From: Anoplopoma fimbria
Lineage: Eukaryota; Chordata; Actinopteri; Perciformes; Anoplopomatidae
Reading direction: 5' to 3'
Length of the DNA: 64,000 nucleotides
Assembly: GCF_027596085.1 (NCBI RefSeq)
Contig: NC_072456.1
Coordinates: forward strand, 24,891,218 to 24,955,217
Shown: positions 1-17,077 of the stretch, in pieces
Position numbering within the stretch: the first letter of the stretch is position 1
Layout of the letters: every line of letters starts with the position of its first letter
Program-made: the position numbers and the translations under genes
Notes under the pieces: model-generated
Databases searched by the model: none
What the model was told of the DNA's origin: nothing
What the model saw: the letters and a program-made list of their open reading frames with translations, nothing else

Positions 1-740
1 ATGAATGCTAAACATGTGCAGAGTAGCAAACACATACAAGAACATTTTCATTGAGGAAAAGGCAATAAAGTCATGATGAGAACAATCCAACCAAACTATT
101 TTACTGTATTCATTTAATTACATGAAATTGAACAATCTGTGTTTTCATCCATATATCCACATGTACTTTACATGTCATTTTACTTCCCTCACAACCTGGG
201 GTTAGGATTAGGGGGAGATTTTTATAAATGTATTTATTAAAGAGTAACTAAACCACAGACGGTGCCTCTAGCAAGAAGGGGGGTAGAGAACTTTGGACGA
301 GGTCAGAGCGTTTCAGACACGACTGTCACAAATAGTTTACAGATAAAAGCACCATTAACATGTCTGAGGATTAAAAACAGACGTCTATTTGTTTTTTTGA
401 TGCAGGAGAAACAGGAGGTATTAAAAATCTACATTTGATTACATATTTTGCAGCCAAATCAAATTGTTTACTGGAGATTCAACCTTTGTCTCATTATACT
501 AAATGTAATACTTTACTTATTTTTTTACATGGCTTGTATAAAGGCAATAAAGTCGTCCATGAATATGAGATATGACTTTACAGTTGATTATAGTTCTTCC
601 CTGGTATTATGGAGATTGCTTTATGACTTCTTGCCGCTGACACTGGTCTTCTTGATTCTTCACAATACATTATGTTTGAACGCCCTCTGGTGTCTTGGAT
701 ATTACTGCAACAACCAGCAAATATTTAAAACACAATATAG
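1..740. repeat. Segmental duplicate, left copy (partner at 10491-11160)
   Basis: This stretch is repeated with moderate divergence at 10491-11160 in the same orientation. Both copies open with ATGAATGCTAAACAT, share CACATACAAGAACATTTTCA, and end around GGATATTACTGCAACAACCA. Small indels separate them; the partner lacks roughly 70 bases matching about 400-470. The partner lies about 2 kb downstream of FMO-A. This copy is therefore probably the 3' flank of another FMO gene just left of the window; that last step is inference. No gene is supported inside it. Confidence 0.75.
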
Positions 741-1187
741 GCATAGAAGTCTTTGTACAAACAAAAAAAGGTACAAAAAGCACATGGACTGAACAGGTTC
801 CTGCAGCGAAGGTAATGTACACTCTTTTAGTTGAAGCCAGGGCTTAGAGAGACTGTAGACTGGGAACACTGGGTTCAGGTGTTCCCAGTTGGCACTAAAA
901 TCAAGTATAAAACTACAGATTGGCAGGGAAGAGCAGGGGCTGTCACACCTCCTGAATAACTCTTTGTACTTGAATCTTGATGTCTCTCTCACCATGAGAG
1001 CACTTTTGTTTCACAGCAGACATTTTGACTCATCATGAACTTCTGGTATTTGTTACACCTGTATAAATCTTCCTCTATGAAAAAGGTTGATTCAACTTAC
1101 ACTATTTTTTTCTGGGCTAAAATAAGATCATGGATAGAGCCATAGTTTCTTCAAAAAGGATGAGTATATAATCTTGTTTAGTACTCC

Positions 1188-1747
1188 TGTTACGGAACAG
1201 GATGTGGACCCAAAAAGCAGAACGACCAGGAGACGGATACAGTTCTGGGGCTTTATTTAAAGCGGAGAACTCAGCATACAGACAGGCAGGATAAGACTCA
1301 CAGAGGGAAACAGGCAGGGGATCAGGCAGACGGAAATCAGAGGAAGCGGAGGCTAAACTCGGGGTCGGGGACAGAAGGCTGAGTCGTTGACCGGGGCACA
1401 GGCAAGGCAGGTAAGTCCAGACAGGCAGGCACGGCAACGGGAAATCAGTCCGGGGAATAACGCTGGAAGGTCTGGCATAATACAGAGAACGATCTGGCAG
1501 TGAGTGTGTGTGAGACTGGTGTTTAAATACTGCAGAGTTGATGAGTAGATAGAAGGCAGGTGTGTGTGGCTTGGAGCAGGTGAGTATGCTTGTGCTGATG
1601 AGGTGATTAGGTGAGTGAGGGAAGAGTGTGGTGAGAGAGTGGGAGGGGTGACACACCCACCTCAGAGACACACACACAGAGATAACCAAACAAGGGAAAA
1701 CACATGAAACACAAGGAATAAACAGAGACATGGCCATGGTCATGACA
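1188..1747 (-). mobile_element. Solo LTR of a retrotransposon (Gypsy-like guess), antisense to FMO-A
   Basis: The 560-bp block starts TGTTACGG and ends CATGACA, the TG...CA termini of an LTR, and is flanked by the 4-bp direct repeat CTCC (1184-1187 and 1748-1751). Read on the minus strand it has a TATTTAAA-type TATA box in the middle and an AATAAA poly(A) signal (plus-strand TTTATT at 1252-1257), the usual U3-R-U5 order. No gag or pol sequence and no second LTR are present, so it looks like a solo LTR left by LTR-LTR recombination. The 216-codon minus-strand open frame across it is not a gene. The family is not proven from sequence alone. Confidence 0.75.
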
Positions 1748-1751
1748 CTCC

Positions 1752-1961
1752 TCTGTCTATAACCCAATCAATATGATCATGACTCAAGCTACTTAAAAAG
1801 CCATCATTTACATGCAAATTCAAACACAATGAGGTGTGAAAGACGCTCAACATAAAGCTGCTTCACATCACACAAAGCAACTGACGAGTTTCTTCTGTCT
1901 CCAGTTTCATCCTCTATCAGATCAGAGTTCCTGTTGCTGTCGGACGTTGTTCCTCTCCAGC
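1752..1961 (+). promoter_or_regulatory. Putative proximal promoter / 5' UTR of FMO-A
   Basis: About 210 bases separate the solo LTR from the FMO-A start codon. They contain an AP-1-like TGACTCA (1780-1786), a TATA-like CTTAAAAAG near 1792, and a perfect octamer ATGCAAAT (1812-1819). A pyrimidine-rich stretch ending CTCCAG near 1902 could be a 5' UTR splice acceptor instead. The motifs are seen; their use as a promoter is inferred. Confidence 0.35.
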
Positions 1962-8363
<6,402 letters not shown>

Positions 8364-8518
8364 CTTGTTCTTCTCTCCTCCATGATTTTGTTCATTAATG
8401 ATACTTTAATGATGGAGGCAGCAGCGAAGCAGACTGCAACACATTCTCTTTCTCAAAATGTTTTGATATAAAATGTTTTAGTGTTCAACTTACATGGTTG
8501 GACTATATTTAAATCTTG

Positions 8519-8524
8519 AATAAA
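8519..8524 (+). terminator. Poly(A) signal of FMO-A
   Basis: AATAAA lies 156 bp after the FMO-A stop codon and is followed by a TGGTGTGGTGTGTG-type GT-rich stretch, the expected downstream element. Confidence 0.75.
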
Positions 8525-8739
8525 GTCTATATGATATTCCTCTGGTGTGGTGTGTGCCAGTCCAGTTAGGAATTAATACAAAAAATGTGTTCTTAATACT
8601 TTATATTCACCAAATTCTGCCACTTTGTAATCTGCTCCAGTCCATTGTTTTATCATCTGATTTCATTATTTCATAGTGTTTCCCTCCTTAGAAATATATC
8701 CATATTTAAATTATATTTCTTTCTTTAAATCCCTCCTTT

Positions 8740-8955
8740 AGATCCATAGCGAGTGACTTACGAGTTAGAGTCAGATGTCCAATAATCACAGGGTTGGTGG
8801 TTTGATCCCCAGGTCCTCTTGCCCACAGTGAAACTCCAAATTGCTCCAAAAGGTCAGGCACTTGCCTCTTATGAAAGTTGCTTACTGCAAAGCAGCAGTG
8901 ACTTATGGTATGAAGTGCTCTTAGATGTGAGAAGGTGCGAAGAAGAAACAATCAC
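8740..8955. repeat. tRNA-derived SINE-like fragment
   Basis: A B-box-like GGTGGTTTGATCCC (8797-8809 region) is followed by AAATTGCTCC and a stretch typical of fish SINE bodies. It resembles teleost SINEs with a tRNA-like head. No clear A box, tail or target duplication was found, so it is a fragment. The 81-codon minus-strand open frame over it is not a gene. Confidence 0.45.
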
Positions 8956-8959
8956 ATTT

Positions 8960-10490
8960 GCTCAAACCCCCATTATTTTTTAGATTTGATCATCTTGCTC
9001 ACTTCAGTCAGAAACCAGTAACAGTTATGGATATATAACTTCTTACAGTTCTGCCTGCAAATGTAAAATTTTAAAATAAAAATGAATATATTAGAAAAAA
9101 ATATTTAGGTAGGGTCGACCGGGGCAGGATGCTTTTTTCACTCAGCAATAAGATTACATTTTGAAAATGAAAATAAATAAAAGAATTAAAACAAAAAGTT
9201 TTGGAATTATGGGTTGAATGACAGAGCCGACACTGTTTTTACTGTTACAGTGGTATGGTGTGTTACTGGCTGATTACGGAGCTTCATAAGTAAACCATTA
9301 TCCTGCGATGAGTTGGTGCACGTTAAACTTTAAAACAAACAGCACAGTTTGCAACTCAGAGTTCTGAAAAAATGCTCTTTTAAAAGTTTTTAGTTTGAAC
9401 CTTTATTTGAATAACTGAAGGAAAATGTTCAGCACCAAGGTCAAATGGTTTGGAACAGTCTCATAAAGGAGCTTCAAATATTCACCACAGATTTTCCTGC
9501 CATGGGTTTTATTTGTGTGCATAAAACATGGTAATAAAGTGGGAATTCTTTAGTATGTGTGGCTTATAGCTTCCATTCTAGCGGTCGGTTTGTTGCAAAG
9601 ATTCTGACCGACATTGATTTAGAGCCAAGGCTGCAAGTGCTGTATTGTATATTCATGCAAGTTTCAGATTTAACCATATAAATGTGATCACATAACATCT
9701 GTCAGTTGTTTACATTTAAGATAATAATGTGTGTACACAGTCGCGTGCCTGAAAATATCCAGAGTCCAGAGTGTTGAGGTTGCACTTTGTCTTCTATTTA
9801 GCCAGTTTTGCATCATCTTGGGACTTATTAAACACGGACCATCACTCTGGTGACACTGCAACCTCTCTATGTCAGAGCCTATGCTTTAAGTAACTTCTGT
9901 ATCCATATGATCAACACATTACATCATCCTGCATTCTTTGATAATGCTAATAATAAAAAAAACATGGTTAGACCGATTATTCACTACCTGGAAGGAAAGT
10001 TTATGCTACGTGTTTTGAGAACCAACAGTCAATCAATCATCAACCGGCTCTGTTTGTGTGTTAAAAACTGACAGAGTTTTAGTCCATCATTGGTCCCTGT
10101 GAAGAAGAGGTAAGGCTGATTTAAGGTGTTCCAGTTGGGGTTGCAGTTGGTTATGTGTGGTACAAGTACATCTGTGTTGAGGGTGATATTTTGAGAAATT
10201 ACAGCTAAATTATAATTATTATTGTGTTGTTTGGGTGAGTGAAGGATGTGTTTCTGTGTTGGTGAGAGAGAGGTAGATTAAGCAGCTGAGGCATAAATGC
10301 TTATTGAGTGTAATCATAAAGTCAAGCTTCAGATTTACTCCTTTGATGTCATCATTTGTGTGTTTAATCTGAGAAACTCCTGTTCAGTGTCTATAGTTGT
10401 TTATTACAACTGAATGCTGTCGTTTGTAACTCGAAATAGGTACAAATTGATCTAATATTTTTCTTAAAAGTCCCACTTTTATTTTGGTAA
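8960..10490. other. Intergenic DNA downstream of FMO-A, nothing identified
   Basis: AT-rich single-copy-looking sequence with no exon-like open frame, no splice-bounded coding block, no RNA gene and no recognisable repeat. Confidence 0.5.
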
Positions 10491-11160
10491 TGAATGCTAA
10501 ACATTTGCAACGTAGCAAACACATACAAGAACATTTTCATTGAGGAAAAAGGAGATAAAGTCATAATCCAACCAAACTATTTTACTGTATTGACTTGATT
10601 AAATGAAATCCAAAAACTTTGAAATAACACCTGGCTTAATCTGTGTTTTCATACATATATCCACATGTACTTTACATGTCATTTTACTTCCCTCACTACC
10701 TGGGGTTAGGGTTAGGGGGAGATTTTTATAAATGTATTTATTAAACAGTAACTAAACCACAGACTTTTGGCTGAAGTGCCTCTAGCAAGAAGGGGGGTAG
10801 TGAACTTGGGACGAGGTCAGAGCGTTTCAGACACGACTGTCACAAATAGTTTACAGATAAAAGCACCATTAACATTGTTTTAAAAGACGGTCTATTTGAT
10901 TTTAGATTATACTAAATGTAATACTTGATTCCTTTTTTACATGGCTTGTATAAAGGCAATAAAGTCATCCATGAATATGAGATATGACTTTACAGTTGAT
11001 TATAATTCTTCCTTGGAATTGTGGAAGTGGGTTTATGGCTTCTTGCCAATGACACTTTGTCTTCTTGCTTCTTCATAAAACATTATGTTTGAACGCCCTC
11101 TGGCGTCTCGGATATTACTGCAACAACCAGCAAATATTTATAACACCATATAGGTATCGA
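10491..11160. repeat. Segmental duplicate, right copy (partner at 1-740)
   Basis: This is the direct-orientation partner of 1-740, with the shared landmarks CACATACAAGAACATTTTCA, the GGGGGAGATTTTTATAAATG block, and GATATTACTGCAACAACCAG. Substitutions and indels are scattered along it, so the duplication is not very recent. Confidence 0.75.
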
Positions 11161-12560
11161 ATTTTAATGCCTTGTATTAACCCAGTGAGCACTAGCCGGG
11201 ATTTCAACGTTGAAATCTGGTTGAAAACTGGGTGATATTGGGTCTGAACGTCTATATAGACCTAATTTCGCCGCCTTTTCAACCGGCTAAAACGCGGTTA
11301 CAACATCAACGTGTCACAAAACACTTATTTGTTTTAAAATGTTGATAATTTTGTTCAGTTGTAGGTTGAAAGAGAGATGATATTGCTTATTTTGAACATA
11401 TTTCTCCAAAGTCTACACGGCGACGTGATTTAAATGCTTTTAATGTTTCACATAAAAAGGCATAAATATGGAACTATAAACGTTTTGCTGCCATTAAGAT
11501 GCTCACAGGACAATCTTAACAGAGCAGTTTACATTCTGTCTGTACATTCATGTAAAATACGAGTGAGCGCCTACTGCTGGAACACGCATTCGCAGGAATT
11601 TAGGCTCAGACTGCACTCCAACTTTGAAAGTAGCACCCGGTCGAGAGGCTCGGCATCGGACTTGCGGCGCGAAGTGAACGAGCTGACGGAAAAAACGTGA
11701 GGCTTCACGCTAACTACATACTTTGTAAGTACTTGAACTACTGGATTCCAGTTATTCAAAGCGAAATTAGCATCATTAATATCATTTTAAGCTGCCAACA
11801 TGGACCAACAGTAAACATTAACATGTGTGTAAATGAATGTTGGCGACTGTCTTTATGGGCTGTCGCTGTAGTTCATTGATATAAAGTGAGTTTTAGGCCA
11901 TTTTACATCTAAAATACATTACAGAAAGCTAGTGGGGCTGTACACAGTTTAAATGGGGACTTAGTGAGTAAAATAAATTAAAGTACAAACAAGAAGACGG
12001 TCAGAACATTGTTGTTTGGCATAGAGCAACTTACAAACAATATAAAGTATTATAATGTGTAATATGCCAGTGAGCATCTTTCCGTTGAAAAGACTTTTAA
12101 AACACGACTATGGTCACCGGGGAAAAGACTGGTTCAAGAGTGAATATGTTTTTCTAATTCTTGTTTAATTTACAGACATCCATCTGAAATATGGCCGATC
12201 ATCTGAAACCGGCTCCTGGGAGGCTTTGACAACGACATTTAAAGAAGAAACGGGATATTTCATTGCTACATATTTTACTGTGAGCATTTTGAGGTTCAAA
12301 AGACGTTTAAAAGACGTTTATGTCTTAAAAGACAAAATTGAAAGTTTATTCACCGACTACCGACTAAATTCACAAATTCACTATTACATATCACGTTGAA
12401 ATGTGGTCTAAACGTGAATGTCTAATCAACGTCTACATATAGTCGGTGAAAAAACTTTCACTTTTGACCCACTTCTAACCCTTTTCAACGTCGGCCATAG
12501 TCGTCTTTTAAACATTGACTGTTTAACAGTCTTACAATGAATCATTTGACTTAGAAAGTA
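11161..12560. mobile_element. Possible unclassified interspersed element
   Basis: The composition changes just after the duplicated block. The segment carries many AACGT-containing motifs (TTTCAACGTTGAAATC, TCAACGTCTACATATAG, TTTTCAACGTCGG), and CCAGTGAGCA-like words at about 11182 and 12064. Short open frames (11434-11700, 11697-11879) show no recognisable domain. It could be a non-autonomous DNA element, but no clean terminal inverted repeats or target duplication were found. Confidence 0.25.
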
Positions 12561-13099
12561 ACTGTTAAATAGTAAACTTTTCTTTGGTGAGTTGAGCTAC
12601 ATTGCTGCACACGATAAGTGTCAAGCTAAGACAAAACCAACAGTGCCACTCTGTGTATTTAGTGAGTCATTACATTGTTAATAGGATACGCTCAAATTAA
12701 TAAAAAATGAAGAACAATATCCAGTGATATGACTGGGGTGTACTGTGCACCGTCACAAAAGTAAAAGTATAAGCTAATTATGAGACAGATAAGCAGACAT
12801 TTTGAATTCTAAGCTTTTATTGATCACTTTTATACTGATTGAAAGGGAAAGTTGGAGTAAACCCACAAGGCCCAAATTGCCAACAAACCAACTGACTGTG
12901 GACTCTGAGGTTGTAATGCTGACCACTACGGTGGCCCAGAGAGCTCAATACCGGCCCCAAATCTATGTAACCTCCTGCCCCCACTGGTCTCTATGTTACA
13001 GAGGCCAATGGAGCAGAAGTTAACCTCGATAAGATTGGGAAGGACTTGAACTCTCTATTACATTCAGGTTAAAGGAAAAAAGAGATACCACGGACCATT

Positions 13100-14750
13100 T
13101 TTTTTCTTTCAAGATCTTAATAACCTTCTACATCTGAAGGGTGCAGTGAAGGCCTTGGAGAGGACTTTGCCCACAGATGAGAAGAATCCTCTGATGGCCC
13201 TATACTTCTTTTGTGGCGTCGTCAGGTCTTCTTTTAAAGTGGAGGTAATGTAGATTATAAATGATGGCTCTAAAATCTCAATTAAAAGCAGCATGTCAGG
13301 TGCACAGCTCTGCCACTTATGCAGGTCCTTGAAAACATCCTTGTGAAGGTGTTTCTCGACTTTGGCCCATATTTTTTCGAACACCTTATTAGTGCTTGTG
13401 TTTGAGTTTGCAAAGTCTGCAACCCACTTTTGCTTTGTTGAGGATACGCAACATCAGCTTCTCAACCACTACCCTGACGGACATTTTGGTTTTCTCAGCC
13501 TAATCTGCTGCGTCTTGCAACGATACTACACCCGTGGGCTTCGTTGATACGGACTCTGTGTCCTCCAAAGCCAGCGTCAACCACCACCTCATCGGTCCCA
13601 GGAAAGAATGCCACACTTTGCCATGTATTCCGCCATACATGGCACCAGATGACTGGGAAACTAACACGTCCTTCTTATTGGTTCTGGGACAATCTCAGGC
13701 ATCATTCCCTTTGTGGAGTGATCGTAGAGGAGATGGCTAAGTGCTTTCGTGAACATGAGGGATTTACTGTTGGAAATATTTTTGAATCTCTGGTACACAC
13801 CAAGGTTGTGTTCTTTACCTTGGTTCCAATGTCTTTGAAGTACAGTTTGGGCTTCTCTTTGAATTCTGCACTGGAACTTGCTGCATCTTTCTCCTCTGGA
13901 CTCTTGACCTCCTCGTTGACGGACTGAGCGATGTCATCTGCAACAATCTCGGTCTACAGGGAGGCGTCAGAGTTCAGCTCTTCTTGATTATTTCTTGGAT
14001 GTTTGAAACATCTGGAGGCCCTCTTTGGGTTTTCTGTTTCCTCAGATTTGGCTGCCGACTGACCGATCACATCATCATCTAGTTGTCCGCAAGTGTCTGC
14101 CTTCGTGGCGTCCTGGCTTGTACTATAACTAAGTGATTGAAGTGTGCACAAAACTTTCATCTGGCCCTATGAATGCTTCCAACTTGAAACAGGCGTGTTT
14201 GACCACGAGAGAAAGTCTGCTCCATGCTGGAAGCCGAGTACCAACGACTTCTTTAATGATCAAGTCGGTCTAGTGTTTTCGAGCTGACGCAGTCGACTTG
14301 GTCGTCTACGTCCAGAACCTCAGCAAATGTCCTGGGGAGCGTGTAGCCTCGACTGGACAGGAACCACTCCTCAGACACAATTACATTTATTCCCCTAAAA
14401 GCCACCAAGATGGATTTTGACTTTTATTAGGTCTAAAATCATCTCTGCCAACATAACTTTTGTGGCATCATTAGCTGCACCTTGTTTCAGCAATTCCTGC
14501 TGTTCCACTCTCATCCTTTTCGAAAAAAGGATTCAACAAGTGGACGAATCTCCTTTCATCACACTTTTATCACTGGTATCTCCTCTGTCTGTGACTCTCT
14601 CCTTCCATCCATGGGGATTGTATTTTTGGTTGAACTCAAACTGGTCCATTGGTGTGAGGTGGGGTGAATATCCCCTTATCTCCCTATTTATAGATACATC
14701 GAAGGCACTGTGGAACCAGACGCCAAAGTCCAGAGGACCAGATTAACCGC
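13100..14750 (-). pseudogene. Degenerate protein-coding remnant, family unrecognised
   Basis: On the minus strand, several adjacent open segments in different frames have protein-like composition: 14160-13954 (acidic, Ser-rich), then a Lys/Glu-rich stretch near 13920-13780, then 13384-13109 beginning MFEKIWAKVEKHLHKDVFKD. Stops and frame changes interrupt them and no intact exon structure joins them. The codon texture suggests a decayed gene, or a copy of a multicopy fish-specific family, facing the opposite way to the FMO genes. I do not recognise the protein. Confidence 0.35.
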
Positions 14751-14887
14751 TGTACTCCGCCCCCTAACAGCAACCGTAGCTTGGCAACCATTGCTAGACA
14801 CAGACACTCTGACAGCTCCTTCTTGTTTTCTATTGTAATGGAAAATTATATTGGTGTATGTTGGAAGTATATAGTGTAAAGGTTTTG

Positions 14888-14935
14888 AATATCTATATCT
14901 ATTATCTATCTATCTATCTATAGATATCTATCTAA

Positions 14936-14993
<58 letters not shown>

Positions 14994-15062
14994 GTATCTA
15001 TCTATCTATCTAAATATCCATCTATCTACTTAGAGAGTTTAGTTTAGTTTAGTTTAGTTTAG

Positions 15063-15090
<28 letters not shown>
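14888..15090. repeat. (TCTA)n followed by (AGTTT)n microsatellites
   Basis: Imperfect TCTA/TATC tetranucleotide repeats run from about 14888 to 15030. A clean pentanucleotide AGTTT/TTTAG run (about 15037-15090) follows directly and abuts the duplicated block at 15061. Confidence 0.9.
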
Positions 15091-15093
<3 letters not shown>

Positions 15094-15654
15094 TGCACAA
15101 TTGAAAAATATAAAAAAACATAACATTGATAAATAATATTACAGTGCAGGAAGAGGCAGAAAGCCCACTGGGCTTATTTGAAGCCTCCACCTATATAATA
15201 TATTTTAAAAAAAAATCACAATTCTATAACGAATACAAAAAGAATATACAGTACCAGTCAAAAGTTTGGACACACCTTCTCATTCAACTACTTTGAAGAA
15301 TGTAAAATATAAAACATATTCTGGTTTGTTGAGCATTTGTTTGTTTACCACATAATTCCATATGTGTTCCTTCATAGTTTGGATGTCTTCAAAATTAATC
15401 TACAATGTAAAAAATAAATGAAAAATCATTGAATGAGAAGGTGTGTCCAAACTTTTGACTGGTACTGTAGTCAGATAGTTTAGTTTAGTTTAGTTTATTT
15501 GCACAATTGAAAAATAATTAAAAAAAACACAACATTGATAAATAATATTACAGTGCAGGAAGAGGCAGAAAGCCCACTGGGCTTATTTGAAGCCTCCACC
15601 TATATAATATTTCTTAAAAATCACAATACTATAACCAATACAAAAAGAATATAC
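15061..15654. repeat. Tandemly duplicated retroelement-tail-like block, two copies flanking a MITE
   Basis: Copy 1 (about 15061-15248) and copy 2 (about 15477-15654) share TTTATTTGCACAATTGAAAA, GTGCAGGAAGAGGCAGAAAG and CTTATTTGAAGCCTCCACCT. Each begins in TTTAG repeats, which looks like the simple-repeat tail of a non-LTR element on the opposite strand. The 219-bp MITE sits exactly at the copy-1 edge. Confidence 0.7.
15249..15467. mobile_element. Tc1/mariner-type MITE (copy 1)
   Basis: Terminal inverted repeats begin CAGTACCAGTCAAAAGTTTG and end in the matching reverse complement (to ...GGTACTG), flanked by TA on both sides (15247-15248, 15468-15469). It is 219 bp with no transposase. A second copy in the opposite orientation is at 31862-32094. 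Confidence 0.9.
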
Positions 15655-17025
15655 ATATGGTATGAAATATTGTTGCATTTCAGATTCCCCATCATATCGA
15701 CCCCTGTCTGTTAAATGTTGCATGCTGTAATTTGTTTGCTTTTGCACCAGTGTAAGAACCCTAAACCACCGCTATCACCGACTCAAGGGTCATTTCACTA
15801 TTACTTAATAAATGTGCACCATCCCTCCTCCCACTCCGCCCACTGCAGAGGACTCATGCAGGACCAGCAACTCGTTTCCTTATTTGAACCGCAGAAAAAA
15901 GGTAAGTGAGCATTAGTGCAGAGACAGATTGTAACTCTTGAGTGCATTTATATGCATTTTGTATTTAACAGAACTGTGGTGGAAATGGTGAACTTATATC
16001 ACATGGGATGTCTTGCATTGTTTGCAGAGTTCAGAGTCGCATTAAGCAACAAAGTTTCAAAGTGTGTTAATGCTGCGTTCAAGAACACGACAATCTGGTT
16101 ATTAAGTTAGTTAGTGCACGACAGCAAAAGGGTAAAATTAGAGAATAAAGGTAGAAATTGCCGTCCAAACTTTTAATATTTAAATTGTTTTGTTGCAGTC
16201 TTCCGCCACAGTGTGTACACAGGTTACATAACCCCTCAGGAGGGGGAGGGGTTTGTTTACTTTGTGAATCAGGCTTATTTCACAATATTGTTGTTGCTTT
16301 TTTGCAATAAAGCCACATTGAATTGAATATTAAGGAAAAAGCTGCATTTAATGGCAATTGCAAGAATAGTTATATACAATCATTTTATTTCATGTATTTT
16401 TATTCCATCATCATAGCTAGATATGTCATGTGGTCCTGCCATTGCCTTTGTGTGTTTGTTTCTGTGCTATAGTCTGATTTGTTGCATGTGAATGCAGCGT
16501 TTACAATCCCTATAGTAGCTACATATTAACTCGTGTTGAACTATGATTTTGGTAAATCTGGAGGTTTCTGGCACAGATCCAACATCCAGAGAACTACAGG
16601 GCAGAAAGGGTCCCAATGATAGAAAAAAACAAAAAACATTAACCTCTTATTAATATTTCTCTGACAGCAATATTAATAATTGTGTGATATGTATTTTTTT
16701 GTATTCCTATATTTGTAGTGTATTGTGGTTTTATGATACTTAAAGCTGTAATAGCCCAACTACGTACAAGAGTTGCAGTACTGGTGGATAAACTTGTCGT
16801 TTTCAAATTAAATACATTTAATTCGATACAATCTGATATTATAAATCACATTTCTATTAATATTACTGCTTTTATTATCATTATCAATCAAGTATATCCA
16901 CTGCTACTGTTATTATCAGGAGTCGTCATTTTTCTATTCTATTCTGCTAAAATATGTGCTACTAGCTACTACGAAAGAAGTGTAGGAAACTCTTGGCACA
17001 CATGAATGCATCATCTCATTTACAG
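15655..17025. other. Intergenic DNA upstream of FMO-B
   Basis: AT-rich sequence without a supported gene. The last bases, CATTTACAG ending at 17025, match the position of a possible 5' UTR splice acceptor, as the same place in FMO-C also ends TTTCACAG. Upstream non-coding exons of FMO-B would lie here but cannot be located by eye. Confidence 0.4.
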
Positions 17026-17032
17026 GTGAAAA

Positions 17033-17074
17033 ATGTCTCAGTCTGACCTGTTTCATCCTTTACACCAGAGCTGA
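17033..17074 (+). promoter_or_regulatory. Short upstream ORF in FMO-B 5' leader
   Basis: An ATG at 17033 opens a 13-codon frame ending TGA at 17072-17074, just before the FMO-B start at 17078. FMO-C lacks this ATG because its leader reads ACATTTCTC at that place. It applies only if the leader is transcribed. Confidence 0.4.
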
Positions 17075-17077
17075 AGT

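Noticed and set aside
1117..1767. 216-codon minus-strand open frame
   Set aside because: It coincides with the solo LTR. LTRs of this type are non-coding and no domain is visible.
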